Shown piece by piece: positions 51,475 through 64,000 of a stretch of DNA of 64,000 nt (within the stretch, counting starts at the first letter, position 1; each line of letters begins with the position of its first letter). Below the pieces are notes generated by a model. The model was not told where the DNA came from, ran no database searches, and was given only the letters and a program-made list of their open reading frames with translations. Both the position numbers and the translations under genes were made by a program. This DNA is from Siniperca chuatsi (taxonomy: Eukaryota; Chordata; Actinopteri; Centrarchiformes; Sinipercidae). The stretch covers positions 23,873,455-23,937,454 of the forward strand of contig NC_058051.1 in the NCBI RefSeq assembly GCF_020085105.1, in the 5' to 3' direction.

Positions 51475-54400
51475 ACAGGAAGATCATGGTCTTAAATATT
51501 GAAAAAGTCAACTGTGACTTGAACACACACTTGACAGGACAAATTTGCTTTTTTGACATGTAAACAAAACCACAGTTTTTCCACAACCTTCTAACCACAT
51601 TTGGTACTCAGGGTATGAATTCTGGTCTCCAGTGTACGTTCGCCATCCACCCCGACCACCTACATTCGACTTGTAAGCGGTACAAAAAACTAACACCTAA
51701 ATAATGTTGCTAGTGAACATGATCCAGGCAGCAATTACATTTCAAAACATAACTGGCAAAACAACAATTAGTAGTAGCCTATAAAACATAACTCTTAGCA
51801 GAAAGGGGGTACTGTCCTATAGAATGCTCCCCTATCAGTTTTATTAAAAACAATTCACATGAAAGTGACACTTCATTTTCTCTCTCTCTCTCTCAAACTT
51901 TTCTGAATAATTATACTTTGATATCTTGTTGATCTACTCATGTACTAACTTTCACAAGTGCTTTATGCCTAATCTGCTTCACCGGCAGCTAGTTTGAAAG
52001 CACAGAGCCTCGTGGAATAGCACTGTTTTGCCCTGCAGACATGTCTGTTTGCATACCACATATCCTTGGCTCTATTTTGGGCCTGAGGAGATGTGTAGGG
52101 GGTGCACTGCAGGCCATTTCCATCCAGGGCTACGGGGACTGACTTGAGAAATGTGGATAGGTGACAGATAAATTTCTTACTGCTCCAACAGGAACCTGTG
52201 TCATGTCTACTACAGTTAATCCCCTCACTTGTGTTAATACATATACTGAATCACGTATGCCTGCCTGACTTGACAAGTAATAATACATAAACATATTGTG
52301 ACTTCCTCCTACTTATAGGCATTGAAATGTTTATTTTTCTCACTAACGTATGATTAAATATACACATCCACAGGCTTATGAAGAAATACATCGGGCTTTG
52401 GAGGTATTAGCATGTAATCCATGTCATTTACTCCTATTTTATCATGCATCGCAGTATGTGCTTTTCTCTGCAGGCTCACTGGACCCTTAAGAAACGCAGT
52501 ATATAGATGAAGCAAATAGAAAAGGTAGGAGAAGAGCAGAGAGGAAAAAATAGAGCAATCAGATTATGATTCCTGTCACATTGTCCTGGCACTGTCTCAG
52601 GCCTTGGAGTGAGAGTTGGCTAAATGTCAGCCTATGGAGATGAGACAGAGAGGAGCAAGGCAATGCTGTTTCTGTCCACTTTAAATCCTGTTACTGATGT
52701 CTTGTCTCTTTATGTGGCTGCCATCCGCAAACCATGTGTCAGACTGAAAAAGAGATACTGTGTTCTCCGTGTTTGAGAGGAGGAGAGAGGAACAATACGT
52801 ATGTTTGTGACATATTTAACAACAGTGATCATTATGTATTATAATTAATAGTCTGAATGAATTTGTTGTTTCCTCCATTAGTCTATTTCAGTTATTCCTT
52901 GTAAAGTGTTGCGTAAGTACTATATTTCTATAGAGGCAAACCTGATTGATTTTGCCTTGAATTGTGGATGTATGCAATACTTTTACACCATCTAGTGTTG
53001 AAACTGTGAATAGAAAATGCATATAACTTAAAGTCCCCCCCTTCTCGAAAATGTGTTTTGTCACTTTGATATTTCACTTGGATGTTAGAGCTTTACTGTG
53101 CAGAATGATGTATGTGCAGAGCTTGACACTAGAAGGCTGTTTTACCATTCATCTACTGAAGGGGGAAAGTTTCTTTGTGCTCACCTTAAATATGAGTAGC
53201 TATAAGCATGATTTTGTGACCTTGCAACCAGTTTGGAAGCAAATCCTGGTCCAATATGCAACTTACAGAAGTGTAATGTGGAAACTTGAAGCCTCCAGTA
53301 CACACATACACTGAGAATGGACCTTTCAGTGAAATAGGAGACATCTTGTGTCCAGCAATAAACTTTCGAAATTAATATTATTCATAGATTCTTCATTTTT
53401 CAATGTGACAGATGGAGTGGATGTAATTTTAAGAATTTTTAACAAGGTAAATGTAGACTGTTGTTTTGTGCTGTTTTAAGTATTACATTGCTAAACAGTG
53501 AGTGAAACTGTTTAGGTGGGTTACATTTATAAAATGTGCAGCAGCTGTTCACTTACTCACGTACACAGACTTTTAAAGCATTTTTTTGTTTCTTAATTAG
53601 CAAACACATACAGTACCTCTTCATAATCTAACCTGTGTAAATAATAAGTTCATTCAAAAACCGATGTCCTACTTCAGTAACTAGAAGTTGCTGTTGATTT
53701 TTAACATCCTACACACCTCTAAGATCGTGTTAGTTGACAATTACCTGGAGAAATCCATCTTGTGTGGCTATATCTCGAGAAGAGGAAGTGGATGTTAATG
53801 AATGCCTTTTGTATAAACATACATTTTTCAGGGTTTAGTACCTGACCAGCATCTCCACCTTGCTGGGCATGTTGGCAAATCAGTTACACAGCTTAGCTTT
53901 GTAGGCTGTGTGATCTTGGCATATAACACTGTGTAGAAAGATACAGTCACAGGAAAATTTATCATATTGGGGGTAAGTTGCATATACAGTGCATGCTGAA
54001 GTCAGAACAGTCAGAGATGCAAATCTTTTAAATCAGACAGCTAACATATATATGCATCATACTTATGTATTTAGAGACAAACTTGCAAAGTAGTTAATTG
54101 GGTCACTGCAGCAGTAAGATAAGAACCAAGAAAATATAAAAAGATAATTCATTGATTGCTGAGAGCATAAAATCGTACATTATAAATGTAAAATAATAAA
54201 TCAAACACAAAGATTTGTGTCATCATCATGCAAATATATAATACATAAAACTCCTGGTGCCTTTTATGGTGCCAGGGTTTTTCATAAAATGTAAGTTAGA
54301 GATGACTAAATTCACAGTTTTGATAATAAGCCTGTATTGTGATTTCTTTAGTTTCGCCTGTTTCAACCTTGCCAGGAGCCCATACTTGGCCACAACCGGA

Positions 54401-55996
54401 AGAGCTTTTGCTTCTCCCATACAATCATTAAAGGGATTAGGTATTAAGTCCTTTCTTTTATTCATACTACTGAGGGACAAGTAATACAACATATTACTCA
54501 CCATTATTCATTATAGAATAAAAAATGTTAACTAAAGAACTTATCTATAATATCTAAATCATGCAGTAGCCTTGAGATGCACAGCATCTGCCAGTTTCTT
54601 TCTCAAACAGGGTCAAGCTAAACATTGTTGTGTCATATCGCACATATTGTCCATCCTCAGTGGCCTTCCTGAACTTTAGACTGACCCACACACACGCTTG
54701 CAAGAAACGAAATTCAAGAAATTTCACAGAAATTCTAGAAAAACAAGATAAAATTCAATAACAATTATTATTGAAACTTCACTCCTTTATTCACTTTGAC
54801 TTTCACAAATACTGTCCATAGACAGAGAAAGGAGACAGGCAGATTGTTTGATCCTAGAGAGAAATTGTCTTGTTGCATTTGACAGTTTGAAATTACATGA
54901 AAAGTCAGGGAATCACTTAAGTATATAAGATTCATCCTCTGGGTACCATGGATATCAGTACCAAATTTCATCCACTCAATAGTTGTCAAGACATTTCACT
55001 AAAAACTAAAAATGTCAACATTTTGGTGGCGCTAGAGAATAAGTCACTAAAGTCAGTAGAATTCATCGTCTGGGGACAGTGAATGTCTGTATAAAACTTC
55101 ATGGCAATCCATCTAATAGTTGTTGAGATATTTCAGTCTGAACCAAAGAAGTGGACCGACTGATATTGCCATCCACAAAGCCACATCGCTACAGCGGCTA
55201 AACAGAAAGAATAAAAAGTTAGAAATATTGTTGGCACATGTTATATACTGGATACTGGATATATTCAGTAGTGATATACTGTACAAAGTCCTATAAAAAG
55301 AATGAAAACATTAGATTTGATGAAAAAACAAACCCATGTATGCAAGATTGTAAATAAAGTAATATACAGTACACAGAGGAAAGGGGGTTTTGAGCTTATG
55401 ATGTTTTATAAATTGGATAGATTTCATAACAAATTATTAAATTATGTTGCAGTCACAGCTGAACACCTAACTTTTCATATAGTAGAATTCTAAATCAAAA
55501 AATAAAAAAAAAATTTGTATCTATATTTTAATTACATTTTATAGCACATTATGTAATTTTTAGTGTCCAAGCTTCTTTTGTAGTAAGTGCAGCAGAGTTT
55601 TCCAGGTATGCAAGAAAAGACAACCTGTCCATGTGAAGCCTATGCATCATTGGGTTGGAAGTGCCATGACATATATGTATGCACACTTTCTGGTAGCATT
55701 TCAACACATACTCTTTTTCATTGCTAATCATTGACACAATTCAAATGGTCATATTATTGTTGGAATAATCTCCACTTCACCCATTAACTCAAGAGGACAT
55801 CCTTTTTCAGTTAAGCAATCAAAAGAGGAGGGAGCTAAAAGCTTTAAAAGAGATCAAGAAACTCATTACACTACAACAAACATCCACAAAACTTCACAGA
55901 GCTGCTGTCACATATTGAGATTGTAATACTTAGTAGTAAAAAAAAATCCTTGGCAGTCTGTTTCACTGAGGTACATTTATCTTTATTGTGGTCAAG
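51475..55996. other. Intergenic with dispersed repeats, upstream of mfsd4a
   Basis: About 54760-55200 looks like the 3' end of a common fish non-LTR retrotransposon (for example CATGGCAATCCATCTAATAG, GTTGAGATATTTCAGTCTGA). The rest has short chance frames only. The mfsd4a promoter should lie just before 55997; I see no strong core element. Confidence 0.4.
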
Positions 55997-58837
55997 ATGT
56001 TTGTGGATGAGCGGATAGTAACTCTGTTTAAAAGGAATGCCCATCACACACTTACCTACTGGAGTGTTTTCTTCAGCTTTGGACTCTGCATTGCTTTCCT
56101 TGGACCTACAATTTTGGACTTGCAATGTCAAACAAACTCAACACTTAGTCAGATTACCTGGGTATTCTTTTCCCAGCAGTTCTGCTTGTTGATTGGCAGC
56201 TCTGTTGGTGGTGTTTTCAAGAGGACGTAAGTATCATGAACTGACAGACTCTGCTGTGCAGGTGTTTGGTGTGCATAAATAATCTGAAAACGACTGACCG
56301 TCATTATAACTGTATTTGTCTCTTTTCTTTCTTAAAGGTTGTTCAGTGCTTTAGCTGCCTTATTTGTCTCTGCTCTCATCATCTCTGTAATATTTGCCAT
56401 CATCCCTCTGTGCAATAATGTTCTCCTGCTTGCCATCGCCATGGCTGTGTCTGGGTTGGCGATGGGCATTATTGACACCATCGCTAACATCCAACTGGTG
56501 ACCATCTATCAGAGGGACTCGGCTGTTTTCTTACAGGTGAAAACGCCTGTAGTACCTGTACCTTTTCTGTAGAAATACTGGCATGATAGCACTCACATTC
56601 AATGAATAATTAATAGTAGATTCAGAATAAAATAAAATAAAATAAAGTATCATTTAGAGAGTGTCAGGAGTGTTTGATTTGTCTTTCTCCACAAATATGG
56701 AAAGTTAGCAGGAATTTTCCACACAGTATGTTCTGTAGGTGTATTTTGTCAAGTTATAAGCCAAATATATAATTTAAAAAAACACAGTAAATCATGCCTC
56801 TGGCCTTTTGTCTTCTACATTTTTGCAGGCTCTTCATTTCTTCATTGGGTTTGGAGCCCTAGTGAGCCCACTGATTGCAGATCCTTTCCTCTCAGAGACG
56901 GGCTGCGGGAATCACACAGGGAATGGGACTGCGATCATGCATCATTTCAGGAACATGCTGAGAAACAGTCCAATTGCAGAGCACAACATAACTCAGAGCC
57001 ACCTGCACCATGAGGGATGGGAAGAGTCTGGTGTGCACTATGCCTTCTGGATCATGGCACTTATCAATGTAAGACACTGAACAGATGTACAGTAGTAGAT
57101 ATGCAAGAGAGGAGTTGTTGTTTTTTTTCATAGCTCCTAAATCTGATATTTCAGTTAATTGTTAAAAATGACAAAAGTGAAAAAACTCAATATTATTTCA
57201 GCTGCCTGTGCCCATTGCAGTCCTGTTACTGATGTATCGGGAGCAGCTGATCCCATGTTGCCCCAGCGGCACTCCTCGTCTTCTGGACAAAGATGAACTA
57301 GCAATGGAGAACCAGCAGGGGGCCGAGGGCCCAGATGTGGAGCAGAAGGAACATGAAGCTGGAGGTAAAGACGTGGAAGAAGTGATTTTATACAGGACTC
57401 CTATTTTAAGATGAATAATGCACACTTTGCTCTGTAGATTTTCAGTCAGTTTAGATGAAAAAAGAAATCACAATAAATGCCATTTTGTGTGCTACAATCT
57501 GTCATATGTGACTTTTCGCTCTGTTACAGGTCATGGGGATATCTTTAGCTGCTGTCAGAATGATAACCTGCGCGGGCTGCCAGTATCCTTCTTTATGATT
57601 CATATCCTTGGTGGGATGGTGCTCTTCATGACCGATGGTATTGTGGTGAGTGAGGGTTGCAGATAAATAATATGATGTGCATTTCACGTACTATGTTCCA
57701 CATGAAATTTTATGAATACATACGAAATCTGCTTCACATAAAACACAGAAAGTAGAGCACATGAAAGAATCTGCCTTTTGCTTTCAGGGTGCATATGCCG
57801 GCTTTGTGTACACCTATGGTGTGGCACCACCTATGTCACTGCCTCATAAGACAGCGGGCTACCTGGCCAGTGTCTTTTGGGCAGCGATCACTGCTGGACG
57901 TCTGTTGTCCATTCCTCTCTCGTACCGTTTCCAGCCTGTGAGACTGCTCATGTTCAACCTGGTAAGGCCAATAACACATTTAGAGTGCCATCACATTATA
58001 GATGAGACATACACAATGAAACTTGAGGTCAAGCACTTGATTGATAACAAATTGATAATACTCGTATTTGTTTTTACAGGCAGGTGCTATTGTTACTGTG
58101 TTGATGCTGCTCATTTTCTACACCAGCAGCATCTTTCTGTTTGTCGGGACCTGTTTATGTGGGCTTTTCCTCAGCAGCATATTCCCCTGTATGCTAGCCT
58201 ATACTGAAGACATCCTTGATTATCAGGGTATAATGAAGTGTTTATAGCACAATAATAATAGCATAGTAATGGAATCAAAGCAAGGAGAGGACATAAATCA
58301 TACATTTCTTTTTGCAGGATGTGCAACGTCAGTCCTGGTGACAAGTGCAGGCCTGGGAGAGATGGTAATGCAGGTTCTGGTTGGCTCAGTAAGTCTGATA
58401 AGCATCTTCATTATTATAGAAAAGAGAGTGTGCTGAAGTAGAGAAATAGGCTCATAATTGCAAAAACAAGCCCAGTGGAGCTTTAGATTCATGTTCAGTA
58501 GTTTAATGTTGCTATCTCATGCCCAGATTATCCAGACTGAAGGCAGCTACAGCTTCCTGCTGTGTGGAATGATAATCGCCTGCATTGGTTTTATCCTCTT
58601 CATTTGTCTCCTGCTGTTCCATCGAATGCACAGAAATTACCTCACAGGTACAGTACTCTCAGCACTCTAATACACTGAAGGTTTGTTTGCATTCATTTCA
58701 TACGCATCATCCCCCACTCCAACTCCATCTGCGTCCCAACAGGAACGACGAAAAAGTCAGCCATGGTGGAGGAACCAGCAACAGAGCAGAGTGGCTCTGC
58801 CAAAACAGAACAGAAAGATGAGAAAGAGAGCAGCTGA
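55997..58837 (+). CDS. mfsd4a: Major facilitator superfamily domain-containing protein 4A
   Basis: Ten exons: 55997-56226, 56338-56536, 56829-57068, 57202-57364, 57530-57645, 57788-57961, 58080-58227, 58318-58388, 58527-58647, 58743-58837. They join to 518 codons, all GT-AG and in phase. The protein follows mammalian MFSD4A along its whole length. It starts with TLTYWSVFFSFGLCIAFLGP, then has LSQITWVFFSQQ, ADPFLSE, YAFWIMALINLPVP, FMTDGI, AGYLASVFWA and FLLCGMIIACIGF. The expected fold is a 12-helix MFS transporter of the plasma or organelle membrane. The substrate is not known from sequence; its relatives are glucose-transporter-like. Exon 3 encodes an extracellular loop with NHTGNGT and NITQS glycosylation sites. 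The start ATG at 55997 is preferred over the in-frame GTG at 55988. The C-terminal tail is rich in Lys and Glu. Confidence 0.93.
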
Positions 58838-59409
58838 GAGGGTCAGCAGCTATGTTTTGTCCTTTACTGGCCACTGCAGGGGAAGTTTTACAACAATCTG
58901 TCATTAAAGACTTCAAATGTTTTACTAAAGCCTATCAATGTACATTGTGCTGATATACTTTTATTGGGCTGGAAATGACATGGTATTTGCAAAGTAAATA
59001 GTGTGTTACTGAGGTTATAGTTCAAACTCTTAGATTGTTTTTCTGTTTTGTAAGTCACGGACAGTGTTGCCGTGTTAAATTATGGACAAAGTGTGGATTG
59101 GTGTTCTGTTTTATATTGCATTAGGGTTTGAAATTTTCAATACAAGGATTATGATTATGATTACCTGCGGAAAACTTGACAAATTTTCTTTCTTTGTTTT
59201 TAATTGTATGTATGTGGGGGGGTTTTATCCATGTGTTTTTGGATATCTTATGGCATATGTACATGAAAATATACATGCTGTAGAATATGTGTATTAAAAC
59301 AATTATACTAATACAGTGAACATGTAGTTTTGATTGATATAGAGACTGAGTTCTGTCACTGCAAAAAAAAAATGTGGATAGATACAACACACATGCAACA
59401 ATTCAAATG
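58838..59409 (+). other. 3' UTR of mfsd4a and the short gap to chia
   Basis: ATTAAA at 59293-59298 is the likely polyadenylation signal of mfsd4a. The next gene ends on the other strand, so the two are convergent with their likely poly(A) signals little more than 100 bases apart. Confidence 0.5.
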
Positions 59410-59415
59410 TTTATT
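59410..59415 (-). terminator. Polyadenylation signal of chia
   Basis: TTTATT on the plus strand, AATAAA on the minus strand, about 165 bases after the chia stop codon. Confidence 0.6.
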
Positions 59416-59578
59416 TTCTTTGCTTTCAAAATGAATTACGCAAGAGGACAGCCTTGGTTTTACAAACATCCAATGTGGAAGGAAGGACTTTGTACTCAGA
59501 GAAAATGGCCGAGAACTAAAGTGTAAAACAGAGTCGTCCATCTTTGATCATTTAACCAGTCAATCTATAACTTCAGCT

Positions 59579-62500
59579 TTAAGACCAGTTGCAACAAGAG
59601 CAGGAACTGTCAAAGACCAGACCAGCAGCACAGTGCTCGAAGTAAGTTTTGCCGCTGCTGCAATTGTAGAATTGGTTCTTGTTTGTTGGGTCAGGGTACA
59701 TGCCGCTGGCCTTTCCAGCGCAGAACCCGCTGTCCATGCCGCTGGTGCCTGAGTCCCCACCAGAGGAGCTGCCGCCGCTGGAGCTTCCTCCAGAGCTGCC
59801 TCCAGAGCTGCCTCCGGGAGTCGTGCTCACTCCTGCGATTGGAGGAAGTCGAGTGGCAGGCGGGGCACAGGCTAAAAAACATGCACAAATTAATTATTTA
59901 ATAAAATCTTTTTTCTGAGAACACTGGATTTTATATTGACTGTCAATGATAAAAAGTCTTACATGCTTGTTCCAGATTAAGGCCCTTTTTGAGAACATTA
60001 ATCAGTGGGTATTTTCCCTGGTTACAGAAAGTGCCCAAGTAGTCATCCATGTCAAGGGTCCACACCATGGCACCTCCATAGTTACTCTTAGTCAGCCAGT
60101 CAACCTACAGACAGCCAGAAGGATGGCATTGTAGAAAGCATTTTGAGGTCAAAAACAGTAACTTAAGACCTTGACACAGTCTTTGCTGATAACTACAGCA
60201 TGACATGTATAGAAACAGGGGGATCAAACACAAAAATTCCAATAAATTTGCTTATGTCACATTCTGCTGTAACACAGAGGGAAAACTTTCACATTTAATA
60301 ATACTTAATATAAGTCTTGACAGGTTATGGAGAGTTGGAAACACTTTTAGCTTAGAGGTAATTCACAGCAGCAGCCAACAGATTGGCCTGTCAAATGGTA
60401 AAACAAGTATTCTGTTACCTTGATCTGGAAGCTCTTCATGTTGTCATAGCCCACCCACTGGTTTCCCTTGTAGGCATATGGCACATCCTGGGCCTGGTTC
60501 CAAACCTCAGTTGCTCCATCTTTCAAAAAGCCGCAGATCTGTAATTTCGAAGCATTTATTTAATTTTCAATGCATGTATGCAATGCAAAAATGACAGCCT
60601 AGGAACTCACTTCTTCATCTGGAGTCTGTAATGCTATGATAAACCAACTTGCTCTGTTATCAGGCATACAGGAGAATATTAACTAACATTGAATCACCAT
60701 CAGCATTCGAGCTTATTCTTTATTACTATATTACAATGATAAGAAAACATACCTCAAAGTAAGCAAGTTCTCCAGCCTCTTGTGTGTACTTTCCTGGAGT
60801 TCCAGCACCAACAATAGGTGCTCCAACACCATGGTTAGCAGGGTTCCTAAGAGTGAATGTGTTGCCATATGTAGGGAAACCAACAATCAGTTTCTCAGCT
60901 GGGGCTCCCTGGCTCTTCCAGTAGCTCATGGCATAATCCTGGAACAAAGGAATTGGAAATATACATGGCTCTGGAATGACACAGCTTTTGTGGATGCTTT
61001 AATGTAGTTGCAGAAAAACTGTAGGTGTATTCTTTAGACAAGCCCAATGTTGGTCAATTAAAACTCATGTTCATGTGGAAGTACTCACCACATTGAAATA
61101 GATGAAGCCACCCTGGTCCTCAGGGCCTCTGAACAGGGGACTGCACTCGCCAGTCATGGGATCCCAAGAGCCATGGAAGTCATATGTCATGACATTGATC
61201 ATATCCAAGGCCCTGGGTGTGGAATACAAGAAGCGGAGAGGTTACCACGCCATCATTAACAAGCTTACATTCATAATTTAGAGTAAAGGGGTGAGATTCA
61301 GAGTTGTTCCGTTCAAATGTGACCCATTATGTTGCTGTGGATGAGATAAGACACACCACAAATATTGCTTCAAATGCTTACTGGCCAAGCTTGGGAATCT
61401 GATAAGCAGAATCAATGTTGCTCTTTCCAGCAGCGACAGCAGCAGACATCAGAAGTCGAGCCTTGTTGCTCTGCTTGGCCTCATTCTCAAATGCAGCTCT
61501 CATCTCCTGTTGAATGTCAACAGATATAAAATATTTAGTATTAACTGAACTCAAGGTTTTATAATCCATGATTTGTAACATGGTCAGGCTGTAAGTTGTT
61601 TTGCTTTTATATATCTTTTATGCAGCAAAGCACAGTGGAAACCCCAAGAGATTTATTGTAACCAAATTTGGGGGAAAGCTTGAACAGTTATATTTACTAC
61701 CAGGTAAGAAATTATTTAAACCGTACAGAGAAAAAATAAACTGAAAAGTGAACAGAAAACCAGACATAGCAAACAAACCTCCAGGAAAACAGAGTAGTAC
61801 TGCTTATCCTCAGGAGGACCTCCCCTGTTGGCTGGATACTCCCAGTCAATGTCAAGCCCATCAAACTCATACTTCCTCAAGAATGAAATGACTGAGCTGA
61901 TGAAGGTCTGACGGTTGGCAGGGCTCAACACCATTTGTGAAAACCTAACGTGGGAACAGAAATAAATGTATTAAAACAGAAGATCTCCACTGTTTAGAGT
62001 GCCAAGTGTGCAGATATCTGTAGATTATCTCACCCTGTAGAGCCAAAGTTCCATCCTCCAACAGACAGAAGAGTCTTCAGGTTGCCATTCCTGCCAAGGA
62101 ATCAGACATTTTACACTGCAGTGACAACTAAAAACACTCTTACTTTCCTGTGCCTTATTAGTGAAACTTTATTGTTCTTTATACAGTAGGGGTTTTTTCT
62201 TTTTATACAAGAGGAAACACAACTTTCAGTGACTCACTTGTTCTTCAGGGCGTTGAACTGACTGTAAAGCTCCACATCATTCCACTCATAGGTGGCCAGT
62301 TGGTTGTTCTTTATGGTGGCGAAGGCATACAGCAGATGGGTACACAGGCATGGGTCGATGTCATTGGGCATATAAATGGTTGGAGGTGGTCTGTACTGTG
62401 CCCAGTTTGTGAAGTAGCATGACAGTATAAAGGATGAGCCTTTGATTCAAAAGAAATCTATTATTTAATGACCAACTACATGATGCAATGCAATTTCTGA

Positions 62501-62795
62501 CCATAAAAAGAAAAACACACATGCACACTGTGTCCCATATGTATAGATTACTTACCAAGCTGCGCATGCAGCAGCAGGGCCAGGGCTGTAAAATGAAAGT
62601 CACATGGTTATCTTTGAGCAAAAAGACATTTACTGGAATAAGTGCTCAAAACTGCCCCCTAAAAATGGATGCAATATACTGTATATCCAAATCCTGGAAA
62701 TAGAAATTAGCAGGAGACCATCTGCTGCACATAGAAGAGATGTTTCTAAAATACAGCAGCACTGACTTACCCATCACAAACAGTACTTTGCCCAT
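59579..62795 (-). CDS. chia: Acidic chitinase, GH18 with CBM14 domain, catalytically intact
   Basis: Eleven exons, in order: 62795-62771, 62585-62556, 62439-62238, 62090-62034, 61944-61779, 61506-61382, 61212-61089, 60938-60753, 60538-60419, 60104-59963, 59871-59579. They give 489 codons in frame with GT-AG introns. Signal peptide [21 protein letters not shown]18 barrel to about residue 392; a Gly/Ser linker ([11 protein letters not shown]); one CBM14 domain with six cysteines at the C-terminus ([13 protein letters not shown] to CSCCNWS). The catalytic motif DGLDIDWE is complete, with Glu140 as proton donor, and GGW and MTYDFHGSW are kept. It cleaves chitin; in fish, acidic chitinases are typically secreted in stomach or gut, or serve defence. 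The exact paralogue (chia.1 to chia.6 type) cannot be decided here. Confidence 0.93.
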
Positions 62796-62836
62796 GACTA
62801 CCTTGTACAAGGAGGTCATCTATCAGGTGCACTCAC

Positions 62837-62843
62837 TTTTATA
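62837..62843 (-). promoter_or_regulatory. TATA box of chia
   Basis: TATAAAA on the minus strand, 42 to 48 bases upstream of the ATG. With the usual 25 to 30 base spacing, transcription would start near 62810 and the 5' UTR would be under 20 bases. Confidence 0.65.
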
Positions 62844-64000
62844 CACACCCAGTTTGCTCAAACTTAACAAAAATGGGACATCTGCCAAAAAGGCAAAAGA
62901 TTGTTTCAGAGAAGATTATCAAATGTGCTCACTTAAGAAGTAATAACTGATTACTTATCATGCTTCCAGACATATTCTCCACTGGCACATTTTCTCCTTG
63001 TGTGAAGGACTTATTTATCCAAACCAAGCATAATCGAAAGCAAATACAATGCAGAAAATATTCCTACAGCTTGTTTGAAAAGTTAGACAAAACACCAAAA
63101 GAACATTGAAGAATTTGTCACAAATGTTTGTTTGGGATGTAGATACATTATATTATACCAATTATGCCTAACCTGCCAAAATTGTAATAAATATTCTTAG
63201 CTCATATCAGAAAGAACAAAATTTTAATATTTAAATCCTATATATAGTGGCAGATCTATGCATGGAAACACAGCAAACAAGAGGAAAGACAGATGTTTGT
63301 TTGTGATTTGACTGAAGTGCATGAATCTATGATATCAAATATGCCTTTCGTGTCATGCAGTAAATTTACTGCCTGTGTTCAGTGGTGACATAAAACATTA
63401 AAAGTCAACTCACATAAACAACGCATAAAATTGCCTTTGAAAACCTACTTAGACTGAAGATATGGGATGATAAATATGTTTGACAACTCTAATCATGCTG
63501 AAATAAGAGGGTTGTGATATGTCATGAAGAGGGATTTGCATTGAAATCAAAAGCATTCACATGGTAAATGGAGAACTTATCTAATCATTTAGCTTCCATT
63601 ATAATGCAGCCTTCTTTATCTTTAACAGTTTGTGTAATATTTGAAGAAAGATATGGTGGTGTCAGTGGAAAACACCTTGGCTGAGCCAAAACCTAGAAGC
63701 AAAAGTAATGCCATTTGCGTTTCCAAAACAAACCTACAAATCTGCTTCATGGCATGTCTCAAAAATTAAAAAAAGATGTCAAACAAATGTCAAGGGAACT
63801 GAAAGTGGGATGTTTCATTTACCCGCTGATTTCTTAGTTAAAAGTCCAATTTAAGTTTTCACCAAGGTCATTTCATCATCTGAAGAAAGTGAATTTAGTA
63901 CTTGAGAATTCTTTCCCAGAGATACAAATCAAAGACTAATCTGTCACATATCATACATGTACTTACATTATATATCTGCTCAGTTAAAAAGAAAAGAATG
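62844..64000. other. Upstream flank of chia
   Basis: AT-rich sequence without recognisable coding potential, SINE or MITE ends. The proximal part is the chia promoter region; no further element can be named with confidence. Confidence 0.4.

Noticed and set aside
54760-55200. Conserved noncoding element before mfsd4a
   Set aside because: The wording matches a common dispersed retrotransposon 3' end in fish, so apparent conservation would be misleading.

Overview
The window looks like nuclear DNA of a ray-finned fish, probably a percomorph teleost. The evidence is compact multi-exon genes with GT-AG introns, fish-style hAT and piggyBac-like MITEs with target-site duplications, a tRNA-derived SINE, long GATA and AT microsatellites, and a pm20d1 / tmpo / mfsd4a / chitinase neighbourhood. 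Nothing suggests a prokaryote, a plasmid or CRISPR. I spliced the genes by hand. Four of the models (chitinase-like, chia, pm20d1, mfsd4a) give one uninterrupted frame over 10 to 13 exons. tmpo also closes in frame but has one doubtful donor.

Layout. (1) 1-9741, plus strand: a giant, almost G-free Thr/Pro mucin-type tract ending in two CBM14 chitin-binding domains. It is the 3' part of a gene that starts outside the window. (2) 10-28 kb: a decaying tandem array of the same chitinase family. It holds two internally deleted remnants (promoter + exon 1 joined directly to the CBM14 exon, near 13.7 and 17.2 kb), an intact 11-exon chitinase-like gene (21243-24889) and a pseudogene (26919-27937). 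The two remnants lie on a directly repeated segment of 2.5 to 3.2 kb. One copy carries a solo LTR and the other still has the empty site. (3) 28.9-35.3 kb, minus: pm20d1, 13 exons, with two hAT elements in its introns. (4) 36.0-40.6 kb, minus: tmpo (LAP2, membrane isoform). (5) 40.6-56.0 kb: about 15 kb with no gene I can support. (6) 56.0-58.8 kb, plus: mfsd4a. (7) 59.6-62.8 kb, minus: a conventional, catalytically intact acidic chitinase, tail-to-tail with mfsd4a.

How it fits together: two chitinase blocks of the same family bracket pm20d1-tmpo-mfsd4a. The minus-strand chia keeps the DGLDIDWE catalytic motif and a Gly/Ser linker with one CBM14. The plus-strand block has diverged. The intact member has lost the catalytic glutamate (Arg at 140, Asn at 136) but kept a full reading frame and carries two nearly identical CBM14 domains on a Thr/Pro linker. 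The first gene has the same kind of ending with the Thr/Pro linker expanded to more than 9 kb. I read this block as a change from chitin-cleaving to chitin-binding, mucin-like products. That is inference from sequence; expression and binding data would be needed to establish it.
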